DNA from: Colwellia sp. MB3u-41 | GTDB lineage: Bacteria; Pseudomonadota; Gammaproteobacteria; Enterobacterales; Alteromonadaceae | DNA: 64,000 nt | Reading direction: 5' to 3' | NCBI RefSeq assembly: GCF_014076845.1 | Contig: NZ_JACGUT010000058.1 | Location: 124,001 to 188,000 of the forward strand | Shown here: positions 31,501 through 35,879 of the stretch, one piece after another | How the letters are laid out: the number at the start of each line of letters is the position of its first letter | Numbering within the stretch: position 1 is the stretch's first letter | Program-made: the position numbers and the translations under genes | Notes under the pieces: model-generated | What the model saw: the letters and a program-made list of their open reading frames with translations, nothing else | Told to the model about the DNA's origin: nothing | Database searches by the model: none

Positions 31501-34396
31501 CTGGTAACGCTTTCTTGTCCACTTTACCGTTTTTGTTCAGGGGAAGTTGACCTAGAATAATCCACTGTGACGGGATCATCGTATCAGGTATTAATGCTTT
31601 TAGGGCGTCACACAACGATGCTAATTGATCATCTTTTAAAGTGGGTGCAACAACATAAGCAGCTAATTGTTTATCATCATCTGATATTGTAAATGCTTTA
31701 ACCGTAACCGCGGTTACTGACTCACTTTTTAAAATAGCACGTTCAATTTCACCCACTTCAATACGGTGACCACGGACCTTTATTTGATCATCTGTACGGC
31801 CTAAATATTCGATACTGCCATCAGCTAAAAAGCGTACTCTATCTCCTGTCGCATAAAGACGTTTAGCCGTGATAGCTTCACAAACAGGACTGATGAACTT
31901 TTCATTTGTCAGTGCTTTTTGATCCCAGTAGCCGATAGCCAATCCTGCTCCACCAACATAAAGCTCACCCGCTAATCCGATAGCAAGTGGTTGCTGATGC
32001 TGATCTAATACATAAATTTCACTGTTCGCCATTGGGCGACCTATAACCACAGGTCCTGTTGCAGGAGTATTTTCAAATGCTACTTCAAAGCTAAGTACAC
32101 CCACTGTGGTTTCAGAAGGACCATAATGGTTAATAATTCTAAGCGAAGGAGCAAGCGCACGAACTCGTTGTACCAGCGAATAATCTAAGGCTTCACCACC
32201 GAAGACTAATAGTTTTTTAGGTAATAAATTCAATGCCGATTCAGAACTTAATAAAGCACTTAAATGAGACGGTACAATTTTAAGACAATCTATCGGGCTT
32301 TCTTCAAGGTAAGCAGCTAATAATTCCGCATCAAGATTCATTTCTTCAGGCAGTAAACTTAATGTTCTGCCTGTACATATTGCACCAAATATGGCGGTAT
32401 GCCCTAAGTCAGCAGCTATAGTTGATAAAGCAGCCAGGGTGTCGTCAGCCGCTAATGCTAATCTTTGCTCAACACCATTAACATAATTTGTTAAAGAGGC
32501 GTGAGATATCACTACCCCTTTAGGATTACCTGTAGAACCTGAGGTATAAATTAAGTAAGCGGCACTATCGCCTGTAACCGATGATTTTACGTTTTGGGTA
32601 TCACATCCCTCAATTGAAGACCACTCACTGTCTAAGCTAATATTTTTAATAGAATCCGACGTAAAAATTGCCGTCTGACCTTCAACGACATTAGCTTCAA
32701 CAACATTAGCTTGTGTAAGAATAAATGATACTTGTGCATCACTGATCATATGTTCAATACGTACTTGTGGAAATTCAGGATCAACGGGAACATAAGCTGC
32801 ACCTGTTTTCAGCACACCTAATATGCCAACAAGAAATAATTCTGAACGACGTAACAATAATCCAACCCGTGCATTTTCACCAATGCCCTCGGCAATCAAA
32901 TAATTAGCGACTTGGTTAGCTCGGGCATTAAGTTCGCCATAAGTTAAAGTAAGCTCCTTATTACGTACAGCAATAGCCTCTGGTGAATTGGCGGCATAAT
33001 ATTCCACCATTTCATGGATCAAGCTGTTGTTGGAGCTATTATTGAAATTATTGCTAAAATTAGCGCTAAAATCTTGTTTTTCACCTTGAAAACCACCCGT
33101 CAATAATAATGATTTTTCTTCCTGGCTAAGGAAATTAATTGATTTTAACGGTGCTTGCTTATTCGTTAATGCTTGCTCAATAAATGCCTCAAACTGCTTT
33201 GCAACACGCTCAGCTTTTACTGTCGACAACAAAGCTTCATTAAAAGCAAGTTCAAGTTGATACGCGTCGTTATGAATATAACCCGTTAACTGAATATCAA
33301 ACCTTTCGTTGTTTACAGCCCACGAATTAACCGCAAAACCACAAGGTGATTCGATGAAGTCGCATTCTTGAATATTACAACCAAGCGAGTAATAAGACTG
33401 TTCAGCCACTTCCTGATGACTTGAATAATAATGTAACCAGTTTTGCATTTCTGCTACGTCTGATTGCATTTTTTTGCTAAACGTTTCAATAGAATCTTCG
33501 TCTGTTATCGTCGTTTGTAACGGCAAATAATTAGCTAAACCACCACATACATCCATCAACTCATCATAGGTTCTTGAAGAAAAAAGTGTGCCGATTCTTG
33601 TGTTGGAGACATCATTTTGAATAGACCAATAAGCAGCCCAGCAGCTTAACAACAATTGAGAAGCTGGGATCTGATGATTGTCAGCTAAATGCTTGATATT
33701 AATTTTTGTTTTGCCGCTAAGCGTTAATGGTAATGCTTTAGGTGACCAGCTATCACCTTGGTCTTGAGGTTCTTTTAATAAATGAATTTTCTGCTCTGCA
33801 ACAACGTTTCTATCATTCCAGAATTTTTTACCCTCTACAGCTTCTTCTGTTTCCATCCCTTCATGAAGCCACTCGGCTACATCAGCGTACTGAAAAGGGT
33901 CTTCTGTTGTTTCCAATTTATAATAATAAGCTAAACATTCATTCCAGATATTGATCAATGTTTGTCCATCACCGTAAATTGACGGTATTCTTAACAAAAT
34001 CTGCGTAAGATCTTCGCCCTGTTCGAGCAATGTAACTTCCAGCGGAGATTTTTGACTTTGGCTATTACAATCAAATTCACTTTCTATCAGTGTTTTCAAC
34101 TGTTCTTCTGAACAAGACTTTGACTCAATTGACAGGCGTTCTATTTTTATTTCAACTGCGTCTTCTATATATTGCAACGGTATTATATGACCATCAGGAC
34201 AACGTACTGAGGTACGTAGTAGTTCATGTTTATCGACAACATTTTTAATTGCAGAAATCAATAAGTCAGATGTTATGGCTGACGTTAATTCAAGTAATAA
34301 GTGACAATTAAATGCATCATCTAAATTACTACTTAGTGTCCATACTCGTGTCTGATAAGGGGAAACTCGAAATCCGTCTTTAATTATATTGTTCAT
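13559..34396 (-). CDS. Nonribosomal peptide synthetase A, six modules
   Basis: A 6945-aa NRPS. Domains with approximate residues and pocket codes read by hand: I, condensation-like without HHxxxDG, 1-450 (IPSIYGDG instead); A1 460-980, DLTKVGHVGK, Asp; T1 1013; C2 1069-1500 (HHIVTDG); A2 1540-2030, DLTKLGHIGK, Asp-like; T2 2082; second T 2157; C3 2235-2640, D-type start YPASPVQQGM; A3 2700-3180, DFWNIGMVHK, Thr; T3 3240; E3 3302-3740; C4 3770-4190; A4 4219-4720, DAFFIGGTFK, Val-like; T4 4753; C5 4819-5240; A5 5278-5790, DFWNVGMVHK, Thr; T5 5832; C6 5895-6320; A6 6355-6850, DAFFLGLTFK, aliphatic; T6 6888. The chain ends in an acidic tail ELEEDEEEFIL and has no thioesterase, so it hands its product on, most likely to NRPS C. 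Its first module lacks an ordinary C domain; that domain sits at the C-terminus of NRPS B. The only E domain predicts D-allo-Thr at position 5. Confidence 0.97.
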   Translation of the reverse strand: MNNIIKDGFRVSPYQTRVWTLSSNLDDAFNCHLLLELTSAITSDLLISAIKNVVDKHELLRTSVRCPDGHIIPLQYIEDAVEIKIERLSIESKSCSEEQLKTLIESEFDCNSQSQKSPLEVTLLEQGEDLTQILLRIPSIYGDGQTLINIWNECLAYYYKLETTEDPFQYADVAEWLHEGMETEEAVEGKKFWNDRNVVAEQKIHLLKEPQDQGDSWSPKALPLTLSGKTKINIKHLADNHQIPASQLLLSCWAAYWSIQNDVSNTRIGTLFSSRTYDELMDVCGGLANYLPLQTTITDEDSIETFSKKMQSDVAEMQNWLHYYSSHQEVAEQSYYSLGCNIQECDFIESPCGFAVNSWAVNNERFDIQLTGYIHNDAYQLELAFNEALLSTVKAERVAKQFEAFIEQALTNKQAPLKSINFLSQEEKSLLLTGGFQGEKQDFSANFSNNFNNSSNNSLIHEMVEYYAANSPEAIAVRNKELTLTYGELNARANQVANYLIAEGIGENARVGLLLRRSELFLVGILGVLKTGAAYVPVDPEFPQVRIEHMISDAQVSFILTQANVVEANVVEGQTAIFTSDSIKNISLDSEWSSIEGCDTQNVKSSVTGDSAAYLIYTSGSTGNPKGVVISHASLTNYVNGVEQRLALAADDTLAALSTIAADLGHTAIFGAICTGRTLSLLPEEMNLDAELLAAYLEESPIDCLKIVPSHLSALLSSESALNLLPKKLLVFGGEALDYSLVQRVRALAPSLRIINHYGPSETTVGVLSFEVAFENTPATGPVVIGRPMANSEIYVLDQHQQPLAIGLAGELYVGGAGLAIGYWDQKALTNEKFISPVCEAITAKRLYATGDRVRFLADGSIEYLGRTDDQIKVRGHRIEVGEIERAILKSESVTAVTVKAFTISDDDKQLAAYVVAPTLKDDQLASLCDALKALIPDTMIPSQWIILGQLPLNKNGKVDKKALPEPDWTKSNNKTIYVAPSSETEKLLATIWQDILNVEIIGINDDFFEVGGHSLLATRVVTRVRKELNFKLEVRDFFANPTINALSQLIKQTTNTSHKLEIPSRLSPLPLSYAQKSLWVTTQLSGGASAYNICSPVELKGALDSEALQKSLQAIVDRHEVLRTNMVEQNDEVVQLIHASMELPFTVTSLEQTDAEQLDETIKQAIAKIGQRKFDLANDPLIEASLFVISPERHVLVLNVHHIVTDGWSFDIIIREFVQFYQHYTAGLNLDNIAPLPMQYGDYTMWQLSQANDDSILQQLDYWQQQLADLSPTLDLPLDFPRPSMPTFNGAREHFQFDSEVDQRVKSLCLKEGASLFMTTLAAFQLVLSRFTGQSDITIGSPIANRTESEFESLIGFFVNTLVLRGKVDSSLSFSQFLQQIKETTLAAYENQDVPFDQVSNLVNKDKSAGSTAKAPLYQVRMVMRNQPMNSIDVEGVQVTPLMQDFSTAKFDLLLILEEGENGLQGSLEYNTSLFRSETINRIVNGFKQTLDVLSNNPEVALADIEELFTEKEVNTALELMQREQPQAMQTELTNVEASKTVAQVFEKQVNAFGEQDAIVFNKIRLTYAEFNAKANCLANTLIEQGIKPQSKVAILLPRNEYYPLSMFACLKAGATFIPVDNEWPIERIESIVQEAKCELVISQSDYNFGSNITSINLALTTLSDDANNPNIEVDSNQAAYILYTSGSTGVPKGVEVSHRNLLSYLQSIHLELKLPENAQMLAMSTMAADLGYTALFGALCSGRCFRFFPVEFNLDANQLADALQQEPVTCMKITPSHLEGLLTLSDPAGILPTECLLLGGERLMPGLVSKVLELNPDCRIINHYGPTESTIGALSYDVSKGAALDGSRSVPIGKPLANSYVYILDNDLKLVPQGVAGELYIGGEGVSLGYFNRDELTEVSFLNDPFSHSRLNTQTSGKIYRTGDRVRQLIDGNIEFVGRMDEQVKIRGYRVEPGEIATIISNLADVVDVCVLPVEHPVTSELVLAAYIVGPQDIASTVIDQLSLKLPQYMVPSLIEVLDKLPLTANGKVDHKALPEPSAHKSTDKLQAPRDEVEEALVSIWQSVLGLEKVSVNANFYQMGGDSIKALQIIAQARKINLVFTPQQLFNVLTISQVADLIETPYSSTEQALLAIAREVLNNDAITRHDLFLKLGGDSIKALQIIACARQNNIVFTPSQLLEYQSIAVLSRAIVSHQQDDVRPQAGVSFDVAPFELAEMTAEKLEELRQDPKVADVYPASPVQQGMLYHCLAAPEEGLYFNQVIGNFSQGIDIDAFSKAFEAAINRHDILRTSFLWGDVAIPHQVVAAQLTLPLIVHNWQEMDKTAQNKAIENLLEEDRNHHFELDNAPLLRVNIIHRSEREALVVWSYHHLLLDGWCLSSFISEILADYQARIEGQALVLAKPASYRNYIAWLAQQDEASAKSFWSNQLAGVEGATALPIAKNKTGITGNGRIVETLDPILTTAVNQLAQACNVTLNTIIQSAWTILLSKYSGQKDVVFGATAAGRPVELEDSDSMLGLFINTLPIRQVIEGNANIAELTKQIQTTNLAVREFEYTPLKEIKSWSQVAPNASLFDSIVVFENYPIGKGNQELQDKVGITIYNGDQTSGGGTGFPLTLMVIPDEECRFELIYEQDKFEQAVVADMLAHFTALLHNMVNSGEQGKVSQLSLMTPVVESAYLKTLTTSECATSDCNTELRAELIHQTFEAKAAQFATKTAVSFDDVHLTYAELNAQANQLANLLRDKGVSEGDFVGICMERSHLTILAIIAILKAGAVYVPVESTAPQDRISYIFDDAKVKFVLTESQVNLPFSETDELIYLNELDAELAAFDANNLNLSLKPNASAYVIYTSGTTGQPKGVVVSHNNVSRLFSTSQPLFNFTDKDVWTLFHSYAFDFSVWEIWGALLHGGHLVVVPYWISRSSDSFYDLLLKYKVTVLNQTPSAFKLLNNVDENHAKHNELALRYVIFGGEALESSILKSWTERHALDDIQLINMYGITETTVHVTYKCLSESDLLVSVSNIGKALPDLNVYVLDEYKNVLPAGVCGELYVGGTGVAKGYLGKEELTKERFIDHSLTTSSKLYRSGDLAKYNVDGDLEYLGRIDQQVKIRGFRIELGEIEACLLEHEKVKQVVVVVKENSTDSKQLVAYIVGDVEPDSLKAHASSFLPDYMVPSLILSLDALPLTINGKVDVKALPNPMDVIVHHEDGEPQNELQRKIAQVWKNTLNVTQVGIHDNFFELGGDSIVSLQIVSRLKDVGLEITPKQLFETQTILAMSQVVTVTSVSKIIDQLAPVVGHASITPIQHWFFGLEHGNMNQWNQSQLFKLNESIDLDVLKSALDAIQHQHDSLRSKFSSVQDKWQQEIQVQTFDVLQTISLEEAVASGGDVAALIKQTTDEIQTSLSIENGPIWRVAYINLGEKHGERLFITCHHLVIDGVSWRILLDDLFSFYNQAKSGQTIELQAKSTSVLDWSHGLAEYAMSSKVVQQLGYWKAIANNSYAPIPQDFENGSNTVDSTERLSFELDIADTTALLKKIPEVYRTRINDILLTALSQTLCNWMDSETCLISLEGHGRELVNDSFDVSRTVGWFTNLFPVALPACSNDMRQSILSIKEHLRSIPNNGIGYGALRYLHSDDEVRASLVVNPEITFNYLGQFDNLDASKSWLSSATEEKAPNQDLNGKRHSLIDVGGAVFNGKFQITWSYSNAYFDSATIEKLGSDYIQALKSIVLHCQEPLSGGVSPSDYPLLNITQSQIDTIQSVPQWRLTKDAYPLSPMQEGILFHERLSPDESVYFNQLSGIVEGELDIEHFKNCWQKLIERHDILRTRFIWEGIDAPVQLIEKSAVMPITIEDWQTYSSEEQQEKLEEYLTKDRASGFDFQQAPLMRVALIQLSETSYYLVWSRHHLLLDGWCTGILMGELLDCYNKSISGQDWNPGVPRPFSAYIEWLQNQDMSKAESFWRSSLAGIDEPTALPMHNDKNDFGYNKQHLTLPVDVTAQLQTLAKSCRVTMNTLVQAAWSLLLGAYSGQKKVLFGSTTSGRPADLAGVEQILGLFINTLPVPVALGFDLSLKDWLQEIQQTNLNMREFEYSPLSDVQQWSEIVNQHALFHSLLVFENFPTRTQEGALDFTRIGNSDRTNYPLALIAVAQETLSVEFCYQTGQFTSDKIEQMMGHLSNIFIDMLNKAEESVGALSMLSKEEREQCIHEWNQTSTQYPENANLANIFEQQVAKDGDATALHYDEAKLSYSELNEQANQLAHWLHSEGVDVGEFVGVALPSSIDWAVTVLAIIKLGATYVPLDPSYPAERLRYIAQDAELRWVIGNDAQLEQIPAIENVIFLAAIKQALALQPNHNLECIISSNTLAYITYTSGTTGQPKGVMVPQKGVLRLVLNTNYVNLQPQDNLAQLSNTAFDAVTFELWGALLNGGTLVDIANDIILSPVDLAGALREKEISVLFITGALFNQVVKEVPDAFSTVSTVIVGGEALEPDAIRALLASAPPKRLLNGYGPTENTTFSVCHEIKQVDKDQKSVPIGRPIANSTAYILDINQQPVPVGVKGELYLGGDGLALGYLNQKELTQQKFIKHPFSQEPSAKLYRTGDLAQYLPSGDIEYLGRVDHQVKIRGFRIELGEVESVLQEHESVHHCILVVRGETSHDKQLVAYAVSEESGDTLKAWLQDRLPEYMVPTFVVILDTLPLTSNGKLDRAALPAIDISSAISANYEAPVTNTEKSLHTLWSDILKLTQVSVTANFFELGGHSLLATRLVSAIRQSLSVELPLKMLFEKSTIRALAEEIDEKLGNEDVQTTGLAAIESVSRTEDLPLSFAQQRLWFIDQMDTASANYNMPMAIRFQGNLNIDALQRAFDTIIARHESLRTVFKTQEGQAVQVILEPKEVLIPLIDLPTSDSNLEALVNEHALRSFDLSTDLMLRVTLVRENSNSHVILFNMHHIASDGWSMSVLISEFTQLYKAYIAGDTDPLTPLNIQYADYAHWQRQWLNGSVLEQQLSYWEQKLNGLPPLHDLPLDYSRPAEKTYHGAVYNHNISGSCANGLNELSKRSSTTLFMTLQAAFSVLLSRYSNETDIVMGTPVAGRTQAEVESLIGFFVNTLVLRLDLDNNPSFDAVLAQARQVSLDAFAHQHVPFEMLVENLQPERSLSYTPLFQIMFVLQNNEQPLENMEDISLSRVKQERTLAKFDLTLTMSEQADGLSVNWEYNRDLFAQESIEQMAKCFTVLLDSIIKDSAETILCLPMMNDTARQVLVLAGQPKVARDFIETNEGEITIHQKFEQQVQLNPQSVALSYDGITTSYGELNAQANQLAHKLIAEGVNPDDLVGLCFNRSADMIIGMLAVLKAGGAYVPLDPAYPKERLHYMVEDAQLSIVITDAGLVEQIGFEETICLCTDTLAAEIEQESSVNPLVAVLASNLAYVIYTSGSTGQPKGVLIEHQNVLRLFTSSKKHFNFNAEDAWTLFHSFSFDFAVWETWGALIHGARLVNVSQEISRSPDQFVNLLIEEGITVLNQTPSAFYNLLEHIVPCERQFSLRYVVFGGEALEPMKLLPWFERFTDNSPEMINMYGITETTVHVTYRRIHAEHSQSSISDIGVALEDLGLYVCNAEKQLLPMGMPGELYVGGAGLARGYLNRPEMTNERFVKDFITSETEGRLYRTGDYVRLSKDGALEYLGRTDEQVKVRGFRIELGEIQNQLIQHENVADAVVVVRSTANDNKFIVAYIILPAGSNEANTDSYQQQQLTLTLKQALLAALPEYMVPTAFVYLPALPLTQNGKINRHALPAPDLAENSQGSYEAPVTTLEQELHQVWSELLNIGTISVTANFFELGGHSLLASRLASAIRTEMAQDVSLKTIFSTPTIRELAAQMLIVDKDNASSALTIQPVDRSQSLPLSFSQQRMWFIEQMSGTGSSYNMPMAVRFDGQLNLNYVNKAINEIIKRHEILRTTYQDNDGELEQIVQSFAPLTMKIIELNYLDESEKSVTLHEVINAHATETFALDADLMIRALVVKLTQDSHVLMVNMHHIASDGWSMNILLNEFASLYESYVTGSEYPLLPLAIQYSDFAFAQRTWLTLDARTDHVDYWANKLANLPKLHSLPLDNVRPATPSSKGQLYHHPISASCRDGLVELSRKAKTTLFMTLQAAFSVLISRYSNESDIVMGTPIAGRTQSEIEPLIGFFINTLVLRNNLSGEPSFTDLLAQVKTTALEAFEHQSLPFEMLVETLDVERSTSHSPVFQIMFALQNNESTQLQLPDLTIATLPQEHTTAKFDLTLNVIERESGLETSWEYNSDLFDHQTIERMAGHFDVLLQSIIASPEQNIETLPMITSQEKEQLVYQWNETSSDYPSEENLASVFEQIAVQRSEHVAVKFGNDTLTYSALNRKANQLANWLLQQEYTIGEHVGLSLSAGADWVVALLAIIKTGRAYVPLDLSYPEERLNYIVQDANIQTIIGYGEALTVFEGLSVNCVCLKAISSALALASENNLTMTAQGTSTAYIIYTSGTTGKPKGAVIPHQAVNRLVLNTDYVELDENSCIAQLSNIAFDAVTFELWGALLNGGKLVGMDKNVVLSPVNFAAALRENEISALFITGTLFAQVVKEVPDAFVTLCSVLVGGDVVDPEAVRSLQRSDLLHNISNLYGPTENTTFSVGYKINQVSNEQRSIPIGRPIANSTAYILDKHQQPVPVGVIGELYLGGDGLAKGYLNRDDLNATVFVNNPFVEDSNARMYRSGDLARFQGDGNIDFVGRTDHQVKIRGFRIELGEIEAVLNEHSQIKDCIVVVSGENPMHKKLVAYVVAPGIDWSELKTWFKKQMPHYMLPDHFIEMVKLPLNINGKVDRKALPELKTANIVSNEFIAPRTEVEMQLAIIWQEVLQLEKVSMTDSFFDLGGHSLIASQVVGRVRKHYDVEMTLENFFSEPSIENIAKLVESQLESFELEEDEEEFIL

Positions 34397-34838
34397 TATT
34401 TCGCTACCAATTCAATCCGTCATTAATAAATTATCTCGTTTTTATAAAATAGGTCTCAAAAACGAAACTAAAAGAAATTCTTATTTTTTAATTATTTATT
34501 AGCTTTAATTAGGTACGACATCAATTTTAATAAGTGGCGAACTTCATTGTTAAATTAAATTTTTAACTAAACAAGTCGCTAAATTAGTGTCTATATCTTG
34601 AAGATCTAAAAAATACAGAATGGAACTATAGAAGGATGAGATCGAGTTTTCTTTTGGGTTTCATTACGAATATATTATTTTTATCTTAAATTCAGAGATC
34701 GACAACACGGAAATAATGATAACCCAACTAAATACAAATTCTAATGGGTATCGCTATTTCTCGTGATTTAACTGCTGAGTTTTAACTGCTGAATTTTAAA
34801 CATGTACTTATACCCAAACTTCTCAGGTATGTTTTGCT
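34397..34838. other. Intergenic region, promoter of NRPS A
   Basis: This 442-bp AT-rich gap separates the TauD-like gene from NRPS A, both on the minus strand, so A may have its own promoter. A 14-bp imperfect tandem repeat (TTAACTGCTGAGTT then TTAACTGCTGAATT) lies at 34768-34795. No gene and no convincing operator is seen. Confidence 0.6.
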
Positions 34839-35861
34839 TTAGGTCATGCCAACTAATATTCTGCGTTTACCTTTAAATGGTTTACGACCATGAACAGCTA
34901 GCATGTTATCAACTATCATCAAATCATTCTGTTGCCATGGAAAAACTACTTCGTTCTCTTTATAAATACCGCGAATTTCTTCAAGTACACTTTCTTCCAG
35001 TGAAGAACCGTCACCATAAAAAGCATGACGAGGCAGTTCTTCCTCAGCATAAATTAACTGTAAAGATTCCTTTATCTCTTGAGGTAAATTTGACACATGA
35101 AATAAATGTGCCTGATTAAACCATACATCTTCTTTGGTGACTGGATGCTGGGCAACGCCTTGACAATTTTGCCATGTACGTAATCTTTCACCATTATTTA
35201 ACCATTCAATATTAATGTCTCTTTCCTTACATTGACTTTCAACATTTAACTTATCCGTTGTTTGAAAAACCTCTTCCCACGGAAGATCTAATTCTCCGTA
35301 GTTTCTGACATAACGCACACCCTTTTCAGCAAAACGTTTTCTTATTGCCGGATCAATTTGTTGAAATACTTTACGACTATCTCCTATATGCGTTGATCCA
35401 CCTTGCTCTGCAGCGGTATGACTATAGAAATACAACGTTGATGGCCATGAAGTGGTATAAGCATTTTCGTTGTGCAATGCTATTTCCTGATCTGCCGGAT
35501 ACTCTGTTGACGTATAAACATTTCCACGAACACTAGATCTTGGTGTCGAGCGGTTAGTGTATTCCAACATCGGTTTATCCGAAATGCTTTGAATTAAGTT
35601 TTCAAAACCCTTTTCACCTTCGATTGAAAACCCCCTAAATAAAAGTGCACCATGTTGTAATAGTTCTGTTTCCAGTTGCACTTTATTTTTATTGATCCAA
35701 TCACTTAGGCTAAGCGAACTATTTTCAGATTTATAGACTAATGGCAACGTATGACCATCGATTTGCCCTTTTGTAACCTCATTACTTGAAGCTACAGGTT
35801 TACGCCTGATATTACGAAGGCGTGAAATTCCGGCATTCGGTTGACTGTTTAACTGATTCAT
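34839..35861 (-). CDS. TauD/SyrP-like Fe(II)/2-oxoglutarate dioxygenase, probable Asp beta-hydroxylase
   Basis: A 340-aa member of the TauD/TfdA superfamily. The iron ligands are visible as HNE in EIALHNENAY and the distal histidine in AVHGRKPFKG, followed by RRILVGM with the arginine that binds 2-oxoglutarate; GGSTHIGDSR is also typical. Relatives in NRPS clusters, such as SyrP and the beta-hydroxyaspartate hydroxylases of siderophore pathways, hydroxylate aspartyl groups held on carrier proteins. Context fits: it lies between NRPS B and NRPS A, and A starts with an interface-like domain and an Asp adenylation domain. ATG 35861 is chosen because AAAGGTG stands 6 bp before it; an in-frame GTG at 35870 lies within that ribosome binding site. 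The stop of B is 18 bp upstream, so B and this gene are one operon. Confidence 0.9.
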   Translation of the reverse strand: MNQLNSQPNAGISRLRNIRRKPVASSNEVTKGQIDGHTLPLVYKSENSSLSLSDWINKNKVQLETELLQHGALLFRGFSIEGEKGFENLIQSISDKPMLEYTNRSTPRSSVRGNVYTSTEYPADQEIALHNENAYTTSWPSTLYFYSHTAAEQGGSTHIGDSRKVFQQIDPAIRKRFAEKGVRYVRNYGELDLPWEEVFQTTDKLNVESQCKERDINIEWLNNGERLRTWQNCQGVAQHPVTKEDVWFNQAHLFHVSNLPQEIKESLQLIYAEEELPRHAFYGDGSSLEESVLEEIRGIYKENEVVFPWQQNDLMIVDNMLAVHGRKPFKGKRRILVGMT

Positions 35862-35879
35862 TGTTATCACCTTTGTATT

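Noticed and set aside
34711-34729. Fur-box-like AAATAATGATAACCC upstream of NRPS A
   Set aside because: Only the first half resembles the 19-bp Fur consensus, the second half does not, and AT-rich DNA gives such matches often. It cannot support iron control by itself.
35862-35870. GTG at 35870 as start of the TauD-like gene
   Set aside because: The GTG is part of the ribosome binding site AAAGGTG that serves the ATG at 35861.
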